Assembly (NCBI GenBank): GCA_934096785.1
Contig: CAKONA010000057.1
Span: 1 to 6,828, forward strand
Reading direction: 5' to 3'
Length of the DNA: 6,828 nt
Source of the DNA: an uncultured Bacilli bacterium
Lineage (GTDB): Bacteria; Bacillota_I; Bacilli_A; RF39; UBA660
A program made the position numbers and the translations under genes. Under the pieces are notes generated by a model. It saw nothing but the letters and a program-made list of their open reading frames with translations. It made no database searches and was not told where the DNA came from. Below are positions 1 through 4,707 of this stretch, one piece after another (positions within the stretch are counted from its first letter, which is position 1; every line of letters begins with the position of its first letter).

Positions 1-871
1 ACTTAATAGTTAGTGTTTTTTTAATATTAATTTTATAATTAGATAAAATACTAAAACTTTGAAATAATATAGATAAACCACTAAAATTAAGAACAAAACT
101 AGTTAAAGCAAACTTAATATTAAAAGGAACACTTAGTCTACTTATAGACATAACACCACTAGTTAACTCCAAAGTACCTGTTAAAATAGACAAGATATAT
201 GGTTTAACAGTAATATATTCATTAATTAAACTAACTATAATACTAAAGACTATCAAATTACCTAGAATAATTACCAGAGTATTAACTCCTTTAACAATAC
301 TATCTTTAAAGCAAGTAAAGAAGTCATTATTATTAATTACCTTATCAACAGAAATATCTTTTATTCGTTTCTTATCTCTTAAAAATAAACCAATCATTAC
401 ATTATTAATAAATACAAGTACCCATAATATAACACCAACCATAAAACTATTATATAAAGACACCCCAATAACACCAATTACAAAAGACAAAGATGGAAAA
501 TAACTAAAAACAAGTATCTTACTAGCACACTCTTCATCAATAATCTTTTCATCTAACAGTTTCTTTATGTATATAGCATTTCCAGGATGACTAGTAAGCA
601 TACTAAGAATAAACACAATACTAGAGTTAGAACTAATATTAAATACATGACTTATCACTTTACCAAAGACTTTTTTAATAAATAAATGATAATTAAAAAA
701 TATAAGCAAGTCACACAAAACAATAAAAGGAAAAACACTAATAAACACCTTGTTAAAGAATAAAACACAAGCATCATACGTAGAATTAATAACAAGTTTA
801 ATATTAAGAATAAATACAACTAATATCAAAGTTAATACTATATATTTTAGTCTATTAATAATTATCTTCAT
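1..871 (-). CDS. ylbJ: YlbJ-like sporulation integral membrane protein (nucleoside-recognition/Gate fold), 3' end outside window
   Basis: A continuous frame of 290 codons starts with ATG at 871-869 and runs off the left edge without a stop. The protein is highly hydrophobic with several membrane segments (about 9-28, 42-60, 84-92, 128-163, 197-216, 224-244 and 257-275). Family-like landmarks occur in the expected order: FPFIVL (47-52), SHPGNA (94-99) where relatives usually have GYPxGA, FSYFPS (122-127) where they have FCNNxxP, LELTSG (234-239), and FSGLSIFFQ (263-271). YlbJ of Bacillus is a membrane protein made in the mother cell and needed for normal spore development; its substrate is not known. 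It lies head to head with a ylbL-like gene, and ylbJ and ylbL are near neighbours in Bacillus. No Shine-Dalgarno precedes the ATG, and no better downstream start was seen. The identification is fairly sure; the function is inferred. The altered GYP motif is unusual. Confidence 0.8.
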   Translation of the reverse strand, partial: MKIIINRLKYIVLTLILVVFILNIKLVINSTYDACVLFFNKVFISVFPFIVLCDLLIFFNYHLFIKKVFGKVISHVFNISSNSSIVFILSMLTSHPGNAIYIKKLLDEKIIDEECASKILVFSYFPSLSFVIGVIGVSLYNSFMVGVILWVLVFINNVMIGLFLRDKKRIKDISVDKVINNNDFFTCFKDSIVKGVNTLVIILGNLIVFSIIVSLINEYITVKPYILSILTGTLELTSGVMSISRLSVPFNIKFALTSFVLNFSGLSILFQSFSILSNYKINIKKTLTIK

Positions 872-874
872 CTG

Positions 875-883
875 TGATATAAT
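875..883 (+). promoter_or_regulatory. Extended -10 promoter of the ylbL-like gene
   Basis: TG-A-TATAAT is a perfect extended -10 (TG at 875-876, TATAAT at 878-883). The -35 at about 855-860 (TTAATA) is weak, as is common with extended -10 promoters. Transcription would start near 890, giving a leader of about 14 bases that carries the AGGAG Shine-Dalgarno at 893-897. Confidence 0.6.
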
Positions 884-884
884 A

Positions 885-910
885 TTATCGTTAGGAGAAT
901 TTTATGACAA
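885..910 (-). promoter_or_regulatory. Possible promoter of the ylbJ-like gene, overlapping the divergent one
   Basis: On the minus strand TTGTCA (910-905) is followed after 17 bases by TAATAT (887-882) and, overlapping it, TATTAT. From these elements transcription would begin within a few bases of the ylbJ ATG at 871. The -35 overlaps the start codon of the ylbL-like gene. The base composition makes chance matches likely. A mother-cell sigma-E type promoter was not recognised. Confidence 0.3.
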
Positions 911-1908
911 AAATATTTAAATTTATAAAAGAAGATATTAAAACTTACTGGAAGAACTACCTTGTATTTTTACTTATTTTGCCTTGGCTATTTATTTCAT
1001 TTGACTGTAACATTTATACTCCAGGTTCACTAGTAGATTTAACCGATAGAATAGAAGTAGATAATAGTTACAAATCAAAAGGTAGTTTCAATCTTACATA
1101 TGTAAGCGCAAGACGTGGAACACTTCCTAATATTATATTATCTAAGTTCTTTAAAAATTGGGATATCGTAGGTAACGAAGAAAGCAGAATAGAAGACGAA
1201 AGTGAAAGTGAAATAATCGAAAGAAATAAAATCTACTTAAAAGAAACAAGCTATGACGCTATAATAGCTGCATTCAAAGAAGCAAACATACCATATGAAA
1301 TAGAGAATATCGATGTAACCGTAACACATGTCTATGAGTATGCTAAAACTAATTTAAAAATAGGAGACATCATAAAATCAGTAGAAGGAACACCTATAAA
1401 AGACTTTAACTCATTAAAAGAAATAATAGCCTCTTACAAAGTAGGACAAACAATAAAAATAAATGTTGAAAGAGATAGTAAAATAATAGAATGCACTTCA
1501 ACTCTAACAGAAAGTGATGACAAAGTAGTAATCGGAGTTTCACTTACTGAATTAAAGAGTGTTAAAACAAATCCAAAGGTTGATTATATATTTAAGGATA
1601 ATGAAAGCGGAGCTTCAAGAGGACTTCTTTGCGCACTTGATATCTACAACAAAATAACAGAGTATGATCTTACTAAAGGAGACATTATCTCAGGTACAGG
1701 ATCAATAGATGCAGATGGAAAAGTAGGCTCAATAGATGGAGTTAAATACAAATTAGCAGGTGCAGTCAAAAAACATGCTAAAGTATTTATAGTACCAACA
1801 GACAACTACAAAGAAGCACTTTATGAAAAAAACAAACACAACTATGACATAGAAATAATCGAAGCAGACACACTTCATAACGTAATAGAAAAATTAAAAT
1901 CAAGATAA
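904..1908 (+). CDS. ylbL: YlbL/SepM-like membrane-anchored PDZ and S16 (Lon-type) serine protease
   Basis: The 334-residue protein has one N-terminal membrane anchor (about 19-35) and the rest probably faces outwards. A PDZ domain spans about 138-198 (LKIGDIIKSVEGTPIKDF at 151-168 is the typical substrate-binding segment). A Lon-type S16 protease domain spans about 228-332. The nucleophile is Ser238 in GASRGL, where relatives have GPSAGL. The catalytic Lys is Lys283 in IDGVKYK, 45 residues on, the same Ser-Lys spacing as in YlbL. The family also has GTGSID (264-269) and FIVPTDN (295-301) at the usual places. YlbL and streptococcal SepM cut secreted or membrane peptides; the substrate here is unknown. 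AGGAG at 893-897 with a 6-base gap fixes the start. The gene stands alone between a divergent neighbour and its own terminator. Confidence 0.9.
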   Translation: MTKIFKFIKEDIKTYWKNYLVFLLILPWLFISFDCNIYTPGSLVDLTDRIEVDNSYKSKGSFNLTYVSARRGTLPNIILSKFFKNWDIVGNEESRIEDESESEIIERNKIYLKETSYDAIIAAFKEANIPYEIENIDVTVTHVYEYAKTNLKIGDIIKSVEGTPIKDFNSLKEIIASYKVGQTIKINVERDSKIIECTSTLTESDDKVVIGVSLTELKSVKTNPKVDYIFKDNESGASRGLLCALDIYNKITEYDLTKGDIISGTGSIDADGKVGSIDGVKYKLAGAVKKHAKVFIVPTDNYKEALYEKNKHNYDIEIIEADTLHNVIEKLKSR

Positions 1909-1931
1909 CATAGGTAACACTATGTTTTTTT
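1907..1931 (+). terminator. Intrinsic terminator of the ylbL-like gene
   Basis: AACATAG (1907-1913) pairs perfectly with CTATGTT (1920-1926) around the 6-base loop GTAACA, and five more T follow (1927-1931). The stem begins inside the TAA stop codon. Confidence 0.8.
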
Positions 1932-1976
1932 GATACGTAAATAATACATTTACGACAAAATAATTAACTTTTAGAC

Positions 1977-1991
1977 AAAAAGAAACTTTTT
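1977..1991. repeat. Small A/T inverted repeat in the gap before the protease gene
   Basis: AAAAAG and CTTTTT flank AAA. In this composition it may mean nothing. Apart from this and possible promoter elements, nothing was recognised between 1932 and 2158. Confidence 0.25.
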
Positions 1992-2053
1992 AATACACAA
2001 TCATGATATTTAATATGTATGATATGAGTTTCATAATAGCGTTAATAATCCTA

Positions 2054-2083
2054 TTGATGTAATTTTATGACATGTTTTATCAT
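2054..2083 (+). promoter_or_regulatory. Possible promoter of the secreted protease gene
   Basis: TTGATG (2054-2059) is followed after 18 bases by TATCAT (2078-2083), giving a start near 2090 and a leader of about 69 bases. An alternative -10, TATAAT at 2132-2137, has no good -35. The leader carries a strong Shine-Dalgarno-like AAAGGAGG (2103-2110) with no start codon at a useful distance, besides the true one at 2149-2154. Confidence 0.35.
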
Positions 2084-2158
2084 ACCTATGAACTGTTAAA
2101 AGAAAGGAGGTTAGTTAGAAAACAGTTTATATATAATATTATGAGTATAGGAGGAGAA

Positions 2159-3271
2159 ATGAAAAAGTTTATAGCGGTTTTAACTATATTAATTTTAAGC
2201 GCAAATATAGTTAATGCTAAAGAGTATGATCAAGATGAAATTAACATGAATTTAGAACAAACAGAAAAAGCAGCAAAGATTGAAGACACTTTGAGGGAAA
2301 ATGGCTACCCAGATTATTATGGTGGAGTATATATTAGTGATGACTCTACACATGTAGTAATGCTTATAGTTGAAGATGAATTACCAACTGATAAAGATTC
2401 AAAAGAATATATGATGTTAGAAGACATAATAAATGAAAATCAAAATTTAGAAATTAAATATGTTGAAAACTCATATAAAAAATTGCAAGAAATAGATAAT
2501 AGTCTAAATGAATATATAGAAGAAAACAAAATCACAGGACATTATGTAGATGTTATTAATAACAAAGTAGGTGTTTCAGTAAAAGATTTAGAAAAAAGAA
2601 CTATTGATAATGTTAAAAATGAAATGCCACAAGCATTAAGCAATGTACTAACTTTTGAAAAAACAAAAAGAATTGAAATGAACTCAATAGATGCAGGGCA
2701 AGGAATAATTGCAGGTGGAAAAGACAATTGTAGTATGGGTTATAGAGTAAAAATAAATAATAAAGAAGGTTACATTACGGCAGCACATTGTTTTTCAGGA
2801 CTAAATGATGCATCAACAGGTGGAACAGTAAAAAAATGGAGAAAAGGAGGAACTATAGATGCAGCTTTTGTAGAAATAATCTCAAATTATTTATTAATTC
2901 AAAATCCTACAAATAATTTAAAGTATACCAAAGGAGTAATAACAAAATTAAATACTAACGCAGCACCTACATTAATAGTAAATCAAGTTATAGCGAAAGC
3001 TGGAGTAACAACAGGGTATACAACAGGAAAAATACTAAAGGTAAGTGAAACTATAGCTTTTGATGGCTACACAATCAATAACATGATTTCAGCGGATTAC
3101 TATGGAACATTTGGAGATAGTGGAGGTGTAGTGTTTATTCCAAAAAATGTAAATGGTGGAGCTACTGTTATCGGAATTCATATAGCGGCAAGAGACAATG
3201 ATGATGGGCATGATAGATTAGCAGTAAAATCTTCAGAAATAGAAAAAGCATTTAAGTATACAAGATACTAA
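2159..3271 (+). CDS. Secreted chymotrypsin-fold (S1, streptogrisin/alpha-lytic type) serine protease with propeptide
   Basis: The 370-residue preproprotein starts at ATG 2159, chosen because AGGAGG (2149-2154) lies just upstream and the protein then begins with a signal peptide (MKKF, hydrophobic core, VNA cut after residue 20). The frame opens at 2072 but that start has no Shine-Dalgarno and would bury the signal peptide. Residues 21 to about 178 are a propeptide with two parts: one with YPDYYGGVYISDD (50-62), like the first subdomain of alpha-lytic/streptogrisin propeptides, and one with VDVINNKVGVSV (130-141). The protease domain runs from about 180 to 370, with His210 in TAAHC, probable Asp234 in GTIDAAF, and Ser321 in GDSGG. 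The only two cysteines, 191 and 211, match the classic disulfide next to the active-site His. No wall anchor or extra domain follows, so the enzyme should be released. Its target is unknown. The two lipoprotein genes downstream share a propeptide-like domain. Confidence 0.9.
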   Translation: MKKFIAVLTILILSANIVNAKEYDQDEINMNLEQTEKAAKIEDTLRENGYPDYYGGVYISDDSTHVVMLIVEDELPTDKDSKEYMMLEDIINENQNLEIKYVENSYKKLQEIDNSLNEYIEENKITGHYVDVINNKVGVSVKDLEKRTIDNVKNEMPQALSNVLTFEKTKRIEMNSIDAGQGIIAGGKDNCSMGYRVKINNKEGYITAAHCFSGLNDASTGGTVKKWRKGGTIDAAFVEIISNYLLIQNPTNNLKYTKGVITKLNTNAAPTLIVNQVIAKAGVTTGYTTGKILKVSETIAFDGYTINNMISADYYGTFGDSGGVVFIPKNVNGGATVIGIHIAARDNDDGHDRLAVKSSEIEKAFKYTRY

Positions 3272-3277
3272 AAAAAT

Positions 3278-3313
3278 AAAAGGAAAATATAGAATAAACT
3301 ATGTTTTTCTTTT
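3278..3313 (+). terminator. Intrinsic terminator of the protease gene
   Basis: A stem of up to 15 pairs, two of them G-U, joins 3278-3292 and 3299-3313 around the loop AATAAA (3293-3298). The core is ATATAG/CTATGT, followed by TTTTCTTTT as U-tract. Its 3' arm, CTATGTTTTT, is the same as in the terminator before the gene. Confidence 0.7.
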
Positions 3314-3361
3314 GAATAATGTTATTATTAATACATAAGAATAATTGTGAGAGGAAAAGTT

Positions 3362-3766
3362 ATGAAAAGATTTAAAAAAATATTATTAATATCAATATCA
3401 GTATTAGTTCCAGTGTTACTAATAGTATTGATGATAGCAAGTTGTGACCCTGCTGAATATGCAAAACGTTGTGATGCTACACAAATTAGACAAGAATTTA
3501 AAGAAAAGAATTTACCAAAAAAGAGTAATAAAGAGTTGACTCAATTAAAAGATGAAATCGAAGCAAAATTAAAAGAAAATGGTAGTGAAAAATATAAAAT
3601 ATCAATACGTGAGGTTGATAAAAAATATGGTTTCGTAGCAATTGGCTTTGATAAAGATACAGAAGAACTAAGAGAATCGTTTAAAACAAAAATTAGTGAT
3701 TCTGAATATGTTATGATTCTTGAATGCCCACAAGTATACACTAATCCAGGGTGGAAAGTAAACTAG
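3362..3766 (+). CDS. Small lipoprotein A, resembling the protease's propeptide second half
   Basis: No named family is recognised. The 134-residue protein has an MKRFKK start, a long hydrophobic signal sequence and the lipobox IASC, with Cys28 as the lipidated residue, so it should sit on the outer face of the membrane. The soluble part has a charged helix (about 57-73) and then two strands with a turn, VDKKYGFVAIGF (85-96), a second helix (about 99-111) and YVMILECPQ (116-124). Cys37 and Cys122 are kept in the twin and could form a disulfide. ATG 3362 is preferred to an in-frame GTG at 3347: it has GAGAGG at 3349-3354, 7 bases upstream, and gives the same length as the twin. The layout VD-turn-VxVxx-helix-YV matches residues 130-170 of the protease propeptide. 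Inhibitor, folding helper or immunity role is inference only. No convincing promoter was seen; read-through from the protease gene is possible. Confidence 0.8.
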   Translation: MKRFKKILLISISVLVPVLLIVLMIASCDPAEYAKRCDATQIRQEFKEKNLPKKSNKELTQLKDEIEAKLKENGSEKYKISIREVDKKYGFVAIGFDKDTEELRESFKTKISDSEYVMILECPQVYTNPGWKVN

Positions 3767-3790
3767 AAAATAGACGAAAGAGGTAGAATT

Positions 3791-4195
3791 ATGAGAAAAG
3801 CTAAAAAAATATTATTAATATCAATATCAGTATTAGTCCCAGTGTTGCTGATAGTATTGATGATAGCAAGTTGTGATACTGCTGAATATGTAAGATTTTG
3901 TAGAGATACAAATATTACACAAACTAGACAAGAATTTAAGAACAAGAATTTACCAAAAAAGAGTTATGAAGAGTTGACTCAATTAAAAGATGAAATCGAA
4001 GCCAAATTAAATGAAACCGGTAGAGAGAAATATAAAATATCTATATTTGAAGTCGATAAGAAATATGGATTTGTAGCAATCGGTTTTGACAAAGCTACAA
4101 AAGAACTAATAGAATCATTTAAAACAAAAATTAGTGACTCTGAATATGTCATGATTCTTGAGTGTCCACAAATTCGTAATGATGTGGGCAAGTAA
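3791..4195 (+). CDS. Small lipoprotein B, tandem paralogue of lipoprotein A
   Basis: This 134-residue prolipoprotein (MRKAKK start, IASC lipobox, Cys28) is a clear duplicate of the gene 24 bases upstream. Signal sequences are identical from residue 5 on. The middle is closely similar, including NLPKKS and KYGFVAIGFD. Differences are a 3-residue insertion near 38-41 and a different, shorter tail after CPQ. Cys37 and Cys125 correspond to Cys37 and Cys122 of the twin. The same propeptide-like core is present (VDKKYGFVAIGF, 88-99). The Shine-Dalgarno AAAGAGGT (3777-3784) is 6 bases before the ATG, and the two genes should be co-transcribed. No terminator follows directly, so transcripts may run to the hairpin at 4305-4328 and carry the small RNA described there. 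Function unknown. Confidence 0.8.
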   Translation: MRKAKKILLISISVLVPVLLIVLMIASCDTAEYVRFCRDTNITQTRQEFKNKNLPKKSYEELTQLKDEIEAKLNETGREKYKISIFEVDKKYGFVAIGFDKATKELIESFKTKISDSEYVMILECPQIRNDVGK

Positions 4196-4221
4196 AAAAG
4201 AACTTAAACAAAACAAATCCA

Positions 4222-4250
4222 TTTACATTATGAACTTGTTATGGTATATT
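4222..4250 (+). promoter_or_regulatory. Strong promoter of the antisense small RNA
   Basis: TTTACA (4222-4227), a 17-base spacer and TATATT (4245-4250) with a TG at 4242-4243 form an extended -10 promoter. No coding gene follows on this strand. Transcription should begin near 4257-4258. Confidence 0.75.
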
Positions 4251-4256
4251 ATTGTT

Positions 4257-4328
4257 AGTGAAGCGTTTAACCCCCTGAGTTGGACGCCATCACATAGTGT
4301 TTTAGTCTAACTTAGGTTAGACGTTTTT
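4257..4328 (+). ncRNA. Small antisense RNA, putative type I antitoxin
   Basis: An RNA of about 70 bases is bounded by its own promoter and by a terminator hairpin (4305-4328). It has no open frame with a ribosome site. It can fold a 9-pair stem, GCGTTTAAC (4263-4271) with GTTGGACGC (4279-4287), two pairs being G-U, with the C-rich loop CCCCTGA (4272-4278). It converges on a 30-codon hydrophobic ORF on the other strand: its last 12 bases are antisense to the final codons and stop, and the whole RNA is antisense to any read-through 3' end of that mRNA. This is the layout of 3'-overlapping type I systems such as txpA/RatA and bsrG/SR4, but no sequence resemblance to them was recognised. Promoter and terminator are seen; the role is inferred. 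Confidence 0.7.
4305..4328 (+). terminator. Terminator of the small RNA, shared with the toxin stop region
   Basis: GTCTAAC (4305-4311) pairs with GTTAGAC (4316-4322) around TTAG, followed by G and five T. On the minus strand the same stem includes the toxin's last codon and stop, but is followed by TAAAAC and not a T-run, so it should stop plus-strand transcripts better than minus-strand ones. Confidence 0.75.
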
Positions 4329-4409
4329 AATTGACATTATAAGAATAGCAACAATCAAAAGTATTATAATGAATATTAATGCAGCTATTAATAGATTCTT
4401 TTTATTCAT
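4317..4409 (-). CDS. Putative type I toxin: 30-residue hydrophobic membrane peptide
   Basis: ATG at 4409-4407 to TAA at 4319-4317. The peptide starts MNKKN, has one unbroken hydrophobic stretch at residues 6-27 (Leu, Ile, Ala, Val, one Phe) and ends KNV: one membrane helix with basic residues at both ends, the usual build of type I toxins that damage the membrane. A strong AAAGGAG (4425-4419) lies 9 bases upstream, and a promoter with perfect TTGACA lies about 30 bases before the likely mRNA start. A convergent small RNA covers its 3' end. It is not a recognised member of the Fst, TxpA, BsrG or Ldr families. It could instead be a small membrane regulator, but the antisense RNA favours a toxin. 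Confidence 0.7.
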   Translation of the reverse strand: MNKKNLLIAALIFIIILLIVAILIMSIKNV

Positions 4410-4474
4410 TTATACCATCTCCTTTACGATATTTTTAAAATAGGTTTAAGAGATGACGTCCTAAACGCTTCGAT
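4410..4474 (-). promoter_or_regulatory. Toxin 5' leader with a Shine-Dalgarno-hiding stem
   Basis: CATCTCTT (4455-4448, minus strand) can pair with AAGGAGATG-type bases 4423-4416, giving eight pairs including one G-U, with a 24-base loop. This covers the entire AGGAG. The first 20 bases of the leader (4471-4452) match the 5' part of the small RNA. Translation would need the stem to open. Confidence 0.6.
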
Positions 4475-4478
4475 ATGT

Positions 4479-4507
4479 AATCTAACATATCTAAAAAAGC
4501 TTGTCAA
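4479..4507 (-). promoter_or_regulatory. Promoter of the putative toxin
   Basis: Minus strand: TTGACA (4507-4502), 17 bases, then TAGATT (4484-4479) with an upstream TG (4487-4486), making an extended -10. The expected start is at about 4474-4471, immediately before GAAGCG. Confidence 0.75.
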
Positions 4508-4513
4508 AAAGGG

Positions 4514-4624
4514 TAAAATTCAATTTTGAAGAGTGTTAGAGTACTAATTATTTAATTTTAGAAGTAGTGATTAACTCGATAATTTAATTATCAGATATAT
4601 AGTTAAAACCAAAATTGAATTTTA
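4514..4624. repeat. Nested inverted repeats upstream of radC
   Basis: TAAAATTCAATTTTG (4514-4528) and CAAAATTGAATTTTA (4610-4624) are perfect 15-base inverted copies, and each is nearly a palindrome itself. Inside lie TTAACT/AGTTAA (4571-4576, 4601-4606) and the palindrome GATAATT-T-AATTATC (4578-4592). No ORF is present. It may be a regulator-binding region or an RNA hairpin, or a scar of an insertion. The stretch 4508-4707 holds no other recognised element except a possible -10 (TATACT, 4623-4628) for radC. Confidence 0.6.
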
Positions 4625-4707
4625 TACTAAAAAAGTAAAAATAAAAAACATTTAAAAAAGAAGTGTTTTCTAAATTTATGTCTTACTATAATAATAGGAG
4701 GCAAAAA

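Larger units (their letters stand above)
3362..4195 (+). repeat. Tandem gene duplication (lipoproteins A and B)
   Basis: The two units begin at 3362 and 3791. The stretch covering the signal peptide (about 3374-3447 and 3803-3876) differs at only about three of 74 bases. Later parts carry more silent and amino-acid changes, and the extreme 3' ends are unrelated. Confidence 0.85.
4260..4471. repeat. Split inverted repeat joining the 5' ends of toxin mRNA and small RNA
   Basis: GAAGCGTTTA (4260-4269) and GGACGCCATC (4282-4291) recur in inverse orientation as 4471-4462 (identical) and 4461-4452 (one change, C to T). The left copy has 12 extra bases (4270-4281) between its halves. Both RNAs thus begin with the same sequence, and the toxin mRNA's 5' end is complementary to its own read-through 3' end. 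Confidence 0.85.

Noticed and set aside
2103..2110. Orphan AAAGGAGG as the start of a hidden small ORF
   Set aside because: No ATG, GTG or TTG lies at a usable distance downstream.
2072..2158. 29-residue N-terminal extension of the protease reading frame
   Set aside because: The ATG at 2072 has no Shine-Dalgarno, and the extension would place the clear signal peptide inside the protein. ATG 2159 has AGGAGG.
2542..2727. Minus-strand reading frames opposite the protease and lipoprotein genes
   Set aside because: They mirror real genes on the plus strand, and the opposite frames of the two lipoproteins resemble each other only because the genes are duplicates.
3347..3361. GTG start for lipoprotein A
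   Set aside because: It lies within the Shine-Dalgarno region. ATG 3362 gives the same 134 residues as the tandem copy.
4410..4418. Two-codon leader ORF (ATG GTA TAA) directly before the toxin start
   Set aside because: Its ATG touches the GGAG, leaving no spacing for initiation. Probably chance.
4222..4507. Fst/RNAII (par) type system
   Set aside because: par relies on direct repeats that make the two RNAs complementary at their 5' ends. Here the repeat is inverted, so both 5' ends are the same sequence, and the peptide does not resemble Fst.
4514..4624. IS element ends or a CRISPR array
   Set aside because: No transposase, no target duplication, and no regularly spaced repeats.
4663..4707. 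GTG start for RadC
   Set aside because: No ribosome site upstream; AGGAGG is placed correctly for ATG 4708.
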